From an uncultured Hyphomicrobiales bacterium (GTDB taxonomy: Bacteria; Pseudomonadota; Alphaproteobacteria; Rhizobiales; Beijerinckiaceae), in contig CAIJVU010000014.1 in assembly GCA_903824185.1 (NCBI GenBank), forward strand, positions 1-64,000: a stretch of 64,000 bases of DNA, in the 5' to 3' direction. Under the pieces are notes generated by a model. That model did not search any database. It had not been told where the DNA came from and saw nothing but the letters and a program-made list of their open reading frames with translations. The position numbers and the translations under genes were made by a program. Below, one piece after another: positions 10,018 to 19,351 of this stretch (position 1 is its first letter; each line of letters starts with the position of its first letter).

Positions 10018-10737
10018 TTAGTGATCGGTTTTAAGTGTCTTCAATTTCGAGAACACCGAGTCCGCATCGTAATGGGGCTCTTCATCTTCTTTTTGCTTTG
10101 TTTGCGTAAATTCGCCGAACGGATCGCTGGACGTTGCGGCAACCGGCTCTTGGGCTGTGGTCGCTTCGGCCGGCAACAAAGTTTGCCCGCCGTCATGCAC
10201 AACCGCCGAACGGTCCTTGGAAGCGCGGGCCACCTCGAAATCGAGATCAATCTGCGAGCACAAGCCCAAGGTCACAGGATCAAGGGGAGCCAGCGTGTTG
10301 ATATTCCAATGCGTGCGATCCTTGATCTGGGCAATGGTGGTTTTGGTTGTGCCCACCAGACGCATGATCTGGGCGTCTTTCAACTCGGGATGGCTGCGCA
10401 ACAGCCACAAAATCGCATTGGGGCGATCTTGACGGCGTGACAAAGGCGTATAGCGCGGGCCTTTGCGGCGGGTGACTTCCGGCAGGCCGACATTATTGAC
10501 CTGCAATTTCATCATATAACCACTATTGCCTTCGGCCTTGGCGATCTCTTCGCGCGTCAATTGGCCGCTGATCACGGGATCCATGCCTTTGATGCCGCCG
10601 GCGACTTCACCATCGGCAATGCCTTTGACCTCCAATGGATGCAATTTGCAGAAATCGGCAATCTGGTCGAAAGTCAGAGCCGTATTATCAATCAACCACA
10701 CAGCAGTGGCTTTGGGCATCAGCGGGGTCTGGCTCAT
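10018..10737 (-). CDS. trcR: Cell-cycle transcriptional regulator TrcR (DUF1013 family)
   Basis: The protein has 239 residues. Residues 1-150 match the conserved alphaproteobacterial DUF1013 family (AVWLIDNTALTFDQIADFC, LEVKGIADGEV, GPRYTPLSRRQDRPNAILWLL, MRLVGTTKTTIAQIKDRTHWN). The last of these looks like a DNA-binding helix-turn-helix of the type that reads promoters. Residues 170-239 are acidic, variable and probably disordered. The family is annotated as a cell-cycle regulator in alphaproteobacteria; the exact regulon here is not known. It is close to rcdA and has its own terminator. The family assignment is firm; the mechanism is inferred. Confidence 0.9.
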   Translation of the reverse strand: MSQTPLMPKATAVWLIDNTALTFDQIADFCKLHPLEVKGIADGEVAGGIKGMDPVISGQLTREEIAKAEGNSGYMMKLQVNNVGLPEVTRRKGPRYTPLSRRQDRPNAILWLLRSHPELKDAQIMRLVGTTKTTIAQIKDRTHWNINTLAPLDPVTLGLCSQIDLDFEVARASKDRSAVVHDGGQTLLPAEATTAQEPVAATSSDPFGEFTQTKQKEDEEPHYDADSVFSKLKTLKTDH

Positions 10738-11033
10738 GGCCGTGTCTCCATCTCGTCTGAACAGCAGAACTGCAAAAAAACCTAAACCGAAGCGGGCGCT
10801 CTTGCCCGCGTCACCGGCAAGAACCCCAAATTTGCATCAAGCTGTTTGGGAATATTACATACTCTTATAAAGCCCCGATCTGCTCAAATCAATCATTCTC
10901 TCGGTTTTTTCTAAAGCCTTTTGCAAAGTTGTGGCTTTTGGGGGGCGTTTATTGCTTGAGAAAACCCCTTTTACCGGCTTAAATGGGCCTCCTAACGCGA
11001 TAGCCATTCGGCTGACACTGTGAGGACATGCCG
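10738..11033. other. Divergent intergenic region between trcR and the DUF1192 gene
   Basis: About 300 bases with promoters expected in both directions. A possible minus-strand ORF from 11007 to 10855 (50 codons, basic, starting MAIALGGPFKPVKG) has no ribosome binding site and is not accepted as a gene. No repeat or RNA structure stands out. Confidence 0.5.
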
Positions 11034-11225
11034 ATGCCAATGGATGACGATCATCGTAAACCGATCTCAACCACCCATCACATCGGTGAAGATCTGGCTT
11101 CGCTGTCGGTTGAGGAGCTGCAAAACCGCATCAGCCTTCTGGAAACAGAAATCATCCGCTTGCGCGGCGCGATTGAGGCCAAAAATGCCTCCCGTTTGGC
11201 CGCTGATCAGTTTTTTAAACGCTAA
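11034..11225 (+). CDS. DUF1192 family small protein
   Basis: A short alphaproteobacterial family of unknown function. The conserved core is IGEDLASLSVEELQNRI followed by a heptad-like ALLETEIIRLRGAIEAK-type helix, which suggests a small coiled-coil protein. Three in-frame ATGs exist (11028, 11034, 11040); GAGG at 11022-11025 is best spaced for 11034, giving 63 residues. In related genomes it is typically found beside the DUF1465 (RcdA) gene, as here. Confidence 0.85.
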   Translation: MPMDDDHRKPISTTHHIGEDLASLSVEELQNRISLLETEIIRLRGAIEAKNASRLAADQFFKR

Positions 11226-11367
11226 AACAGCGGCTGCATCAGGCCCCCTAACGTCCCAAAATATAGAACGGCCCGACATTAACCCTAATAAGGCTTGGTT
11301 GCAGCATTTCCTTCAGGAAAGCCTTAAAGAGAGGGCTGTTAGGTTCTGAAGGGACGATCTGCAGGTC

Positions 11368-11892
11368 ATGGATTACCGCGAACGAGATACAGCCGCCCGC
11401 ACGGTGACTTTTGGCGATCCCTTCGCCATGAGCAAGGCGTTTCAAAGCCTGTTTGATGAAGGCATGGCCTTGGTCGAGGAGGCTGCAGCCTTTCTTGATG
11501 GGCCCGGTCGTGAACAATCACGCTTCCTGCCACGGATTGTCGCGCTCGCTTATTCAACAGAAAGCATGCGCCTCACCACAAGGCTGATGCAGATTGCCTC
11601 CTGGCTTTTAATGCATCGCTCGGTTGCCAGCGGAGAAATGTCGGCACAAGAAGCCGCCGTGCAAAAATGCCGCATCCATGCCGAGCCGGTCAGCCAATCA
11701 AGCCCCGATTTGTTCGAACAACTCCCAGAAGATTTGAAACGTCTGATTGCCCGTTCCCTGCGGCTCCAAAAACGCATCCGCCATATTGATCGGCCGGAAA
11801 CAGCGCCCGCTTTGATCGAGGATCCCTCAGACAATGCCGTTGCAAAACAGCAGGACCGCCTGCGCATGGCCTTTTCAAAATCCAACGCCTGA
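11368..11892 (+). CDS. rcdA: Regulator of CtrA degradation RcdA (DUF1465 family)
   Basis: In Caulobacter this adaptor works with CpdR and PopA to deliver the master regulator CtrA to ClpXP at the cell pole. The 174-residue protein shows the conserved helical core FDEGMALVEEAAAFLDGPG, followed by LAYSTESMRLTTRLMQIASWLL and a second helix pair with LPEDLKRLIARSLRLQKRI. The C-terminal ~25 residues are variable. It lies downstream of the DUF1192 gene in the same direction, with a 142-bp gap. The presence of this gene agrees with the CtrA-type sites found near 57 and 60.7 kb. Confidence 0.88.
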   Translation: MDYRERDTAARTVTFGDPFAMSKAFQSLFDEGMALVEEAAAFLDGPGREQSRFLPRIVALAYSTESMRLTTRLMQIASWLLMHRSVASGEMSAQEAAVQKCRIHAEPVSQSSPDLFEQLPEDLKRLIARSLRLQKRIRHIDRPETAPALIEDPSDNAVAKQQDRLRMAFSKSNA

Positions 11893-11944
11893 CACCAACC
11901 AAGTCCGCTTCGGCTGGCGTTCCATGTCATTGAAATCAAGCAAC

Positions 11945-11968
11945 AAAAAACCCGGCAAAGCCGGGTTT
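11945..11968 (-). terminator. Terminator of rpmE
   Basis: AACCCGGC and GCCGGGTT form an 8-bp stem with a 3-nt loop. On the minus strand it is followed by a run of six T. It lies 25 nt after the rpmE stop and between two convergent genes. Confidence 0.9.
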
Positions 11969-11992
11969 GTCGTGTTGCGAGGCTGCAAAAAT

Positions 11993-12223
11993 TTATTTGC
12001 TGCCGAGGCCGAAATTTTCAAACTTCTTGTTGAAGCGGGAAACGCGGCCGCCGCGATCGAGCAGCTGCTGGGATCCACCTGTCCATGCGGGATGGGAGGT
12101 CGGATCAATATCAAGCTGCATTTTGTCGCCTTCTTTGCCCCAAGTCGAACGGGTTGTGAACTCCGTACCATTGGTCATGACGACGGTGATTGTGTGGTAG
12201 TTCGGATGGATATCGGCTTTCAT
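11993..12223 (-). CDS. rpmE: 50S ribosomal protein L31
   Basis: A 76-residue ribosomal protein. It starts [19 protein letters not shown] and continues with [28 protein letters not shown], and the C-terminal [15 protein letters not shown]. It lacks the CxxC zinc pair, so it belongs to the zinc-free (C-minus) form of L31 common in alphaproteobacteria. It is monocistronic with its own terminator. Confidence 0.97.
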   Translation of the reverse strand: MKADIHPNYHTITVVMTNGTEFTTRSTWGKEGDKMQLDIDPTSHPAWTGGSQQLLDRGGRVSRFNKKFENFGLGSK

Positions 12224-12476
12224 AATCGTTCCTCGCAGGGGCTTTCAACATCCGCGTCACCAGCGGCCTACCAAAAACCCTTGGTAAAATCTCAAAATTT
12301 ATCAGAGGCGAGCGTATAGCGCAGCTTGGGGACCCTGACAAGTCTTCTTGCGTCTGAAGACCGATTTCCCCCCTTATTTTACAGCAAAAGACTGGACATT
12401 GCCCCCGCAAAGCGCCAAACCAGTCCACGAAACCCTGAAAATCCGGCCCCGATACACATTGACGTCAGCCATCACC

Positions 12477-14261
12477 ATGCAATCCACCCGCGAGCGCCCT
12501 TCTTTATCTGCTTTATCCCCCCTACTTCCCTTTGCGCTTCGCTATAAAGGACGCATGTTGGCCGCCTTGGTGGCGCTGATTATGGCCTCCACGGCCACTT
12601 TGGTCATCCCTCTGGCTGTCCGGCGGATGATCGATTACGGATTTTCAACCGAAAGTGCTGCCCTCATCGACCGCTATTTTCTGATGATGGTCGCGGTTGT
12701 GGGCGTTTTGGCACTGGCCAGTGCCAGCCGCTATTATCTGGTTATGACATTGGGCGAACGGGTGGTCGCAGACATCCGCAAAGCGGTGTTTGACCATCTG
12801 ACCAAGCTGGATGCGACATTTTATGACACCACCCGCTCTGGTGAAATTGTGTCGCGGCTGACAGCCGATGCCACCATGATCAAATCCGCGTTCGGCGCGA
12901 GTGCCTCAGTAGCCTTGCGCAATATGGTTTTATTCATTGGCGCCGTGAGCCTGATGGTCTTTACCAGCCCGCATCTGTCTGGTCTGGTACTGGTTGCCAT
13001 TCCGGTGATTGTTCTGCCTTTGGTCGTGTATGGCCGCGATGTCCGCCGCCGCAGCCGCGAAGCACAAGACAGGCTGGCCGATGCCTCGGCCTATGCCACC
13101 GAAGCCATCGGCTCCATGACCACCACACAGGCTTTTACCGCCGAAACCATCACGCAAAAGCGCTTTGCGGATGCCGTTGAAGATGCATTCGAGACCGCGC
13201 GGCAATCGACAACGGCGCGGGCCTTTCTCACAGCCGTTGCGATCTTTCTGATTTTTGCCTCCGTGGTGATTGTTTTGTGGTGGGGCGCGCAAGATGTGTT
13301 GGCCGGTCGCATGACCGGCGGTCGCCTATCGCAATTCGTGCTCTATGCTGTCTTTTCTGCCGGCGCCTTGGGCGAATTGTCACAAGTCTGGGGCGAGATC
13401 AGTGCTGCAGCCGGTGCAGCCGGTCGCATTGCCGATATTCTCGACATTGCGCCCCGTATCAGCACACCCGCCGACGCAGTCGCCTTACCGGTACAGCCTT
13501 TGGGCACGCTCCGCTTTGACAAGGTCAGCTTTTCCTATCCCTCCCGCCCCGACCTACAAGTACTTGATGGCATTACCTTCGCGCTTGAAAAAGGGGAGCG
13601 GGTTGCACTTGTCGGCGCATCGGGTGCTGGCAAAAGCACGATCATGCAATTGATCTTGCGCTTTTACGATGTTGATCAAGGAAGCGTCAGCATCGATGGC
13701 TGTGATTTGCGCCGCGTTGATCCGCAATCAGCTCGCGGACGCTTGGCTTATGTCCCGCAGGAAGCGGTTATTTTTGCAGCCTCCGTGCGCGACAACATCC
13801 GTTTCGGTAAGCCCGATGCAACCGATGCGGAAGTGGTGGAAGCGGCCAAACTCGCGGCTGTTGACAGTTTCGTCACGGAATGGCCCGAAGGCTATGACAC
13901 CATGATCGGTGAGCGCGGCGTGACCGTTTCAGGCGGACAGCGCCAACGCATTGCCATTGCCCGCGCGATCTTACGCGATGCGCCCATTTTGCTTCTTGAC
14001 GAGGCGACCTCGGCGCTGGATGCAGAAAATGAAACTCTCGTGCAACACGCGCTTGATGGTTTGATGCAAGGCCGCACCACTTTGGTCATTGCGCATCGGC
14101 TGGCCACCATCTTGGAATGCGACCGCATTCTGGTGATGGATGGTGGCCGCATTGTCGAGGTCGGCACGCATGAGACGCTTGTCAATTCAGGAGGGCTTTA
14201 TGCCCGTCTGGCGCAATTGCAATTTGATGCCGGCGCCCGCGCTCTGCAAAGCAGCCATTAA
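12477..14261 (+). CDS. ABC exporter, fused membrane and ATPase domains (MsbA-like)
   Basis: A half-transporter with six predicted membrane helices in residues ~20-310 and an ATP-binding domain from about 345. Walker A is GASGAGKST, the signature is VSGGQRQRIAIARAIL, and Walker B is ILLLDEATSALD with a following H-loop IAHRL. This architecture exports lipids, drugs or peptides as a homodimer; the substrate cannot be told from sequence. The ATG at 12477 gives about 594 residues. An in-frame TTG at 12348 would add 43 residues of non-conserved sequence and is less likely. It ends 12 bp from the convergent OmpA-domain gene. Confidence 0.9.
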   Translation: MQSTRERPSLSALSPLLPFALRYKGRMLAALVALIMASTATLVIPLAVRRMIDYGFSTESAALIDRYFLMMVAVVGVLALASASRYYLVMTLGERVVADIRKAVFDHLTKLDATFYDTTRSGEIVSRLTADATMIKSAFGASASVALRNMVLFIGAVSLMVFTSPHLSGLVLVAIPVIVLPLVVYGRDVRRRSREAQDRLADASAYATEAIGSMTTTQAFTAETITQKRFADAVEDAFETARQSTTARAFLTAVAIFLIFASVVIVLWWGAQDVLAGRMTGGRLSQFVLYAVFSAGALGELSQVWGEISAAAGAAGRIADILDIAPRISTPADAVALPVQPLGTLRFDKVSFSYPSRPDLQVLDGITFALEKGERVALVGASGAGKSTIMQLILRFYDVDQGSVSIDGCDLRRVDPQSARGRLAYVPQEAVIFAASVRDNIRFGKPDATDAEVVEAAKLAAVDSFVTEWPEGYDTMIGERGVTVSGGQRQRIAIARAILRDAPILLLDEATSALDAENETLVQHALDGLMQGRTTLVIAHRLATILECDRILVMDGGRIVEVGTHETLVNSGGLYARLAQLQFDAGARALQSSH

Positions 14262-14273
14262 AAGCGGACGCTG

Positions 14274-15269
14274 TCACCGGTCCGTGAGTTTTAATTCGAT
14301 CCGGCGGTTACGTCGCAAGGCATCGTCGCTATTGCCCAGATCAATCGGCTGATATTCCCCAAAACCGGCAGCCACCAAACGTGTCGGTGAAACGCCCTTG
14401 TCCATCAGATATTGCACCACGGCAATCGCGCGGGCGGCTGACAAATCCCAATTGCTTTTAAAAGGACCATTGGAGGAAACAGGCCTTCGGTCGGTATGCC
14501 CGTCAACACGCAACACCCATGCAATATCGGTCGGAATTTCTTTTTCCAAGACGATCAACGCTGACGCCAATTGATCAAGCTCACCCCGTCCCGCCGGATT
14601 AATGGCCGCCTGGCCACTATCAAACAAAACTTCAGACTGGAATACGAAGCGGTCACCCACCACTCTGATATCTTGTCTATTGCCAAGGATTTGCCGCAAG
14701 CGTCCGAAGAAGTCAGAGCGGTAACGCGCCAATTCCTGCACCTTTTGGGCAAGGGCCAAATTGAGCCTTTGGCCCAATTCGCTGATCCGCGCCTGACTTT
14801 CGCGATCGCGTGCCTCCGAGGCTTCAAGGGCTGATTCAAGGGCGGCCAATTGCCTGCGCAAAGCAGCGATTTGCTGGTTGAGAATATCCACTTTGGCTTG
14901 CGCTTCACTCGGCAAATTGCGCAAGGGATCTTTCGGATCCGTGGGGGCGATGCCGCCTGCTCCGACCCGTAAACGGTCACGCTCTTGTTCCACCGATTGC
15001 AAGGTGGCTGTCAAAGAGGCGAGATTGTCTTCCGCTTGCCGCCTGCCCGAGCGCTCCAGAGCCAAAAGATCGGTCAAATCTGCGAGCTGTCTGTTGAGGC
15101 GCGACAGGGCTGCATCCTTATCCGTGACCTGACGGCTTAGGAAAAACTGCGCGACCATAAAAACAGACAACAGAAAAACAATGGCCAGAACCAATGTTGA
15201 CAGTGCATCAACAAAGCCCGGCCAATAATCGATGCCCGGGTTACGGCGGCGATGGCGAATAATACTCAC
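14274..15269 (-). CDS. OmpA/MotB-like peptidoglycan-binding protein with one TM helix
   Basis: A 331-residue protein with an N-terminal membrane helix (about 20-44, VDALSTLVLAIVFLLSVFMVAQF), a long coiled coil (about 50-185), and an OmpA-like domain (about 200-331) containing SEVLFDSGQAAINPAG, LRVDGHTDRRPVS and the LSAARAIAVVQYL helix. The start is GTG, overlapping the stop of the MotA-like gene by 4 nt (GTGA), so the two are translationally coupled. The pair resembles a MotA/MotB or TolQ/TolR-type proton-driven stator attached to the cell wall. No flagellar genes are nearby, so an envelope role is more likely than motility. Confidence 0.88.
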   Translation of the reverse strand: MSIIRHRRRNPGIDYWPGFVDALSTLVLAIVFLLSVFMVAQFFLSRQVTDKDAALSRLNRQLADLTDLLALERSGRRQAEDNLASLTATLQSVEQERDRLRVGAGGIAPTDPKDPLRNLPSEAQAKVDILNQQIAALRRQLAALESALEASEARDRESQARISELGQRLNLALAQKVQELARYRSDFFGRLRQILGNRQDIRVVGDRFVFQSEVLFDSGQAAINPAGRGELDQLASALIVLEKEIPTDIAWVLRVDGHTDRRPVSSNGPFKSNWDLSAARAIAVVQYLMDKGVSPTRLVAAGFGEYQPIDLGNSDDALRRNRRIELKLTDR

Positions 15270-16162
15270 CGCCGTTCATCCTTTTGCATGAATTGCTTCA
15301 ACGCCGCATCCATCTGTTCAGAGCGCCGCGCCTGCGCCTCAACCCAATCACGCAACATTTGCTGCTCGCGACGCATTTGTTCAATCAAACCGTTCACACC
15401 GCGTGCCAAGGCGTCCAAGGAAACAGGAGAGGCACTGTCGCCACCCGCGCCGATATCAAGCACGGCATCCGCCAACCAGTCTTCAAGCTCATTGTAAAAA
15501 CGATTTTGCGCCTGTCCGGCCTGCAAATCGAGAAAGCCCAAAACGAGCGATCCTGCCAAACCAAACAAGGAGGAGGAGAAGGAAATGCCCATACCGCTGA
15601 GGGGCGCGGCCAAACCGGATTTCAGCTCTTCGAACATCAAGGCTGCATCATTGCCGCTTTTCATCGACTGGATCACTTTGCCGACAGACGTCACAGTTTC
15701 AAGCAAACCCCAAAAGGTTCCCAAAAGGCCCAGAAAAATCAAAAGCCCTGTCAGATAACGGCCGACATCGCGCGCTTCATCAAGCCGCAGCCCCACGGAA
15801 TCAAGAATGGTGCGCAGGCCCTGCGCCGACAAAGGCTTGCCTGCATTGACCGGCCCCAAGGCTCTTGCAACGCTGGCCAATAACACCGGCTCCCTTGACT
15901 TCGCGGTGGACAAGCGCTGCGCCCAATCATTCATCCAGCTGATTTCAGGATAAAGGCGCACCACCTGACGGAAGGCGAGTAAAATACCCAGAACCAAGAC
16001 GGCAATAATCAAGCCGTTTAAGCCCGGATTCGCCAAAAAGGCAGTCTGGATCGGACGGGCAAGAATGAAAGCAATCAATCCCGCCAAAATCACAAACACA
16101 CCCATGCGCAACAGATAAAGGCCGGGCTTTGTCAACGGATCAATCGCAGAAACCGGACGCAT
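15266..16162 (-). CDS. MotA/TolQ/ExbB-type proton channel family protein
   Basis: The 298-residue protein has membrane helices at about 14-33 and 38-60, then two helices around 135-160 and 185-212. The pattern LLGTFWGLLETVTSVGKVI followed by GLAAPLSGMGISFSSSLFGLAGSLVLGFLD is the conserved channel core of MotA/TolQ/ExbB proteins. The C-terminus is a cytoplasmic coiled-coil tail with many Arg and Gln. It is coupled to the downstream OmpA-domain gene. In many alphaproteobacteria this pair is annotated as MotA-like but lies outside the flagellar cluster. Confidence 0.88.
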   Translation of the reverse strand: MRPVSAIDPLTKPGLYLLRMGVFVILAGLIAFILARPIQTAFLANPGLNGLIIAVLVLGILLAFRQVVRLYPEISWMNDWAQRLSTAKSREPVLLASVARALGPVNAGKPLSAQGLRTILDSVGLRLDEARDVGRYLTGLLIFLGLLGTFWGLLETVTSVGKVIQSMKSGNDAALMFEELKSGLAAPLSGMGISFSSSLFGLAGSLVLGFLDLQAGQAQNRFYNELEDWLADAVLDIGAGGDSASPVSLDALARGVNGLIEQMRREQQMLRDWVEAQARRSEQMDAALKQFMQKDERR

Positions 16163-16341
16163 GCAACCTCCTCAGCGCTTCAGAGAAACCTTACACCACA
16201 GGCCATGGGTGTCATGGAATGACCGCGGTAAAATAATCAGCCGCATATTCTCGCATGGATCAAGGCAACATCAAGACAAGAAACACGATCTGTCAGAAAT
16301 GCCCAAAATTTACTGTTGAAGACGCAACGCGACCAAAAAGC

Positions 16342-17130
16342 TTAGGCGTCTTTGACCATGCCAAGCAGGATTTTATGCATGGCCTCGTTACCACAGACCA
16401 GCGAATGGCTATCCATCATCAAATCGTTACCATTCAAATCCGAAACAAAACCACCCGCTTCACGCACCAACACGATACCGGCAGCCATATCCCATGTCTG
16501 CAAGCCATCTTCCCAATAGCCGTCATACCGTCCTGCTGCGACATAAGCGAGATCAAGCGCTGCCGCCCCCATACGCCTGATGCCGGAACTGCGCGCCATA
16601 ACACCTGCGAGCTTTTTCAGATAAGCGGGATGATTGGATTTGGAAATCGTCGGAATGCCCGTTGCAAAGACGCCGTCCACAACATCAATGCGGCCCGAGA
16701 CACGCAAGCGGCGATTGTTCAAAAAAGCGCCCTTGCCACGTTCCGCAATAAACAATTCATCTTTTGCCGGATCATGGATAACGCCTGCAATCAATGTGCC
16801 CATACGCTCAAGACCGAGCGACACACAAAAATGCGGAATCCCGTGCAAGAAATTCGTTGTGCCGTCGAGCGGATCGATATGCCAGCGATGCTCGCCGTCG
16901 CGCGCCTCGACAACTCCGCCCTCTTCCATCACAAAGCCGAAATCGGGACGCGCTTTCTCCAACACTTCGCGTAAAATATTTTCTGCCCGATGGTCAGCCA
17001 AGGACACAAAGTCCCCTGGTCCTTTGCGGGAAACCTGCAAATTTTCAAGTTCGCCAAAATCACGACGCAGGCTTTTTGATGCTTTCAACACGGCATCAAC
17101 CATTACGGTCATCAAAGGCGAACGGATCAT
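16342..17130 (-). CDS. Inositol monophosphatase family protein
   Basis: A Mg-dependent phosphatase of the IMPase/SuhB/CysQ superfamily with 262 residues. Metal-binding motifs are EEGG near 70, WHIDPLDGTTNF (DPLDGT) near 85-95, and the C-terminal WEDGLQTWDMAAGIVLVREAGG (WD box). The GDFVSLADHRAEN element is also typical. Substrates in this family include myo-inositol-1-phosphate, fructose-1,6-bisphosphate and PAP, and cannot be told apart here. The ATG at 17130 is preferred over an in-frame GTG three codons upstream. Confidence 0.92.
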   Translation of the reverse strand: MIRSPLMTVMVDAVLKASKSLRRDFGELENLQVSRKGPGDFVSLADHRAENILREVLEKARPDFGFVMEEGGVVEARDGEHRWHIDPLDGTTNFLHGIPHFCVSLGLERMGTLIAGVIHDPAKDELFIAERGKGAFLNNRRLRVSGRIDVVDGVFATGIPTISKSNHPAYLKKLAGVMARSSGIRRMGAAALDLAYVAAGRYDGYWEDGLQTWDMAAGIVLVREAGGFVSDLNGNDLMMDSHSLVCGNEAMHKILLGMVKDA

Positions 17131-17286
17131 GGGGCACACTCACGCAGCAGGAATGAAAATGAAAGGCAAAGCGGGCCGTGATTGACCATGCCTGAGCCCT
17201 GTCGTCAAGCCACAGCATGCCTGCGAACCGTTACAAGATCATGAACAAAACGCTCACTTCATTCAATTTTTTTGAGCAAAGCCTGA

Positions 17287-17937
17287 TTAAATGCGGCCAG
17301 TGCTGACCGGCGCAGGAGCATCCGCAATGTCTTTGAGGGCTTGAGAAACAAGCGCTGGAACCTGTTGCGGATCCATCAAAAGCCCATCTCCCAACGCCAC
17401 AAATTCCGCGCCGGTTGCCGCAGCGGCACTGACATCTTTGGGATCGGGCACATAAACCACGCACGGTGTCTGGAATAATTCCGCCCACCATTGCCCGCGC
17501 TCGATGACGGAAGCAATGGGCAAATGCCCGCCATCTGCGAAGGGCTCGCCAAACATCACATAATCACAACCCGCCTCAGCTGCTTCCATCGCATCATGGC
17601 GTGCCCGCAAGCCCGCGCAACCCACAATCCTGTCTTGAGGATGCAACAGGCCCAAGGCCTCCTCCAGCAAATCGGGCGTGCTCAAATGCACTCCATCCGC
17701 GCCCGCGCGCACAACCAGATGCATGTGATCTTGTAACAATAAGGCAGCTCCGGCCTCCTGAACGATCGGGCCCAGCGCTTTGACAATATTGATCAAGCTG
17801 CGATCATCACCGCTGTCCAATCGTAAAATCACCGCATCGATCCGCCCTGATGAAACAGCGGCAGTCAGCGCAGGCGCAAGCGCCTCGGCAGAGGAACAAA
17901 CAGGCGTAAACAGAATGAGACGTTGATGCTGTGACAT
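17287..17937 (-). CDS. Thiamine phosphate synthase-like protein
   Basis: A TIM-barrel protein of the ThiE/TenI family with 216 residues. LLLQDHMHLVVRAGADGVHLSTPD matches the ThiE substrate-binding region, and VGCAGLRARHDAMEAAEAGCDYVMFG matches the next conserved strand. The usual pyrophosphate/Mg loop (FPTxTK) is replaced by FGEPFADGG, and the C-terminal Gly-rich phosphate site is weakened (FVALGDGLLMDP). The activity is therefore uncertain. The ATG at 17937 gives the family start; an upstream in-frame TTG adds non-conserved residues. It lies downstream of fba, a location seen in other alphaproteobacteria. Confidence 0.75.
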   Translation of the reverse strand: MSQHQRLILFTPVCSSAEALAPALTAAVSSGRIDAVILRLDSGDDRSLINIVKALGPIVQEAGAALLLQDHMHLVVRAGADGVHLSTPDLLEEALGLLHPQDRIVGCAGLRARHDAMEAAEAGCDYVMFGEPFADGGHLPIASVIERGQWWAELFQTPCVVYVPDPKDVSAAAATGAEFVALGDGLLMDPQQVPALVSQALKDIADAPAPVSTGRI

Positions 17938-18021
17938 GGCATGTGTGATAGCGCATACAGGCGCAAACACCAAGGTGCAAAACAAAAAATTCGAACGGTA
18001 AAATCAAAACCCATAGCAAAG

Positions 18022-18043
18022 CGCCCGCGACTATCCGCGGGCG
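18022..18043 (-). terminator. Probable terminator or attenuator after fba
   Basis: CGCCCGCG and CGCGGGCG form an 8-bp GC stem with a 6-nt loop, 28 nt after the fba stop. The minus-strand T tract (CTTTGC) is weak, so termination may be partial. Confidence 0.5.
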
Positions 18044-18070
18044 ATTGTTTTAATCAAAAGGGAAGAAAGT

Positions 18071-19138
18071 TTAACCGATTTTCGGCTTCAACTCGCCTTT
18101 GGCATAGCGCTTGGCCATATCCGACAAGGTAATGATCTTGCCGATTTTGGAGGCCTTACCGGCTGTATTGAACTCTTCGAGACGCTGCTTGCAGAGTTTG
18201 GTCATCGCCTCCATGGCAGGCTTCAAATATTTACGCGGATCAAACTCACCCGGATGATCCGACAATATTTTACGGATCTGGCCGGTCATCGCCATGCGGT
18301 TATCGGTATCGATATTGATCTTGCGCACGCCATGTTTGATGCCGCGCTGAATCTCTTCAACCGGCACACCCCATGTTTGCGGCATCTTGCCACCATATTG
18401 GTTGATGATGTCTTGCAAATCCTGCGGAACCGATGAAGACCCATGCATCACCAGATGCATATTCGGCAAGCGGCGATGGATCTCTTCGATCACATGCATG
18501 GCCAAAATAGCACCATCAGGCTTGCGAGAAAACTTATAGGCACCATGTGAGGTGCCCATCGCTATAGCAAGCGCATCCACTTGCGTGGCTTCAACAAATT
18601 TCACAGCTTCATCGGGATTGGTCAGCAACTGATCATGGCTCAATTTGCCTTCTGCGCCATGGCCATCTTCTTTATCGCCTTCACCGGTTTCCAGCGAACC
18701 AAGCACGCCCAATTCACCTTCAACCGAAATTCCACCAAGATGCGACATCTCGACCACTGACTTAGTAACACCGACATTATAGTCCCAATCGGCCGGCGTT
18801 TTACCATCAGCCTTGAGTGATCCATCCATCATCACCGATGTGAAACCGGCTTGAATGGCGGTCATGCATGTAGCGGCTTCATTGCCATGATCAAGATGCA
18901 CGCAGACGGGAATATGCGGATAGATTTCCGTGACAGCATCCATCATATGTTTGAGCATGATGTCATTGGCATAAGAGCGCGCACCGCGCGAGGCTTGGAT
19001 GATCACCGGCGCATCCGTGGCATCGGCGGCGGTCATGATCGCCAAAGCCTGCTCCATGTTATTGATATTAAAGGCAGGAACGCCATAGTGATGCTCGGCG
19101 GCGTGATCGAGAAGTTGACGCAAGGTGATGCGGGCCAT
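18071..19138 (-). CDS. fba: Class II fructose-bisphosphate aldolase
   Basis: It cleaves or forms fructose-1,6-bisphosphate in glycolysis, gluconeogenesis and the pentose phosphate/Calvin pathway. The zinc ligands and substrate loops are visible: [13 protein letters not shown] near 80-92, [13 protein letters not shown] near 105, [15 protein letters not shown] near 135-150, [10 protein letters not shown] near 195, [10 protein letters not shown] near 230, and [12 protein letters not shown] near 275. The length of 355 fits the Calvin-cycle-type (CbbA-like) subgroup of class II. It is part of the minus-strand block tkt, gap, pgk, fba. Confidence 0.97.
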   Translation of the reverse strand: MARITLRQLLDHAAEHHYGVPAFNINNMEQALAIMTAADATDAPVIIQASRGARSYANDIMLKHMMDAVTEIYPHIPVCVHLDHGNEAATCMTAIQAGFTSVMMDGSLKADGKTPADWDYNVGVTKSVVEMSHLGGISVEGELGVLGSLETGEGDKEDGHGAEGKLSHDQLLTNPDEAVKFVEATQVDALAIAMGTSHGAYKFSRKPDGAILAMHVIEEIHRRLPNMHLVMHGSSSVPQDLQDIINQYGGKMPQTWGVPVEEIQRGIKHGVRKINIDTDNRMAMTGQIRKILSDHPGEFDPRKYLKPAMEAMTKLCKQRLEEFNTAGKASKIGKIITLSDMAKRYAKGELKPKIG

Positions 19139-19351
19139 GGGGCAATATCCTCACTGAAAGGCTTGGTTTCAAATTAAATTCTTCATCCTTATGCGCGATC
19201 AGGCGGCGATGATCAACAGCCCTTTACCCCGAAAAACCAGTCAGGATAGGGCAAACAAAGGCCCGAGATAGGCGATTATCCGGTTTTTACACGCCATTTT
19301 CGACTAATTTCCAATCTATCCCGGCTTTTTCCAGGCCCGCCCTATCTCTGG

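Noticed and set aside
10855-11007. 50-codon basic minus-strand ORF in the trcR/DUF1192 gap
   Set aside because: It has no ribosome binding site, overlaps the expected promoters of the divergent genes, and no family is recognised.
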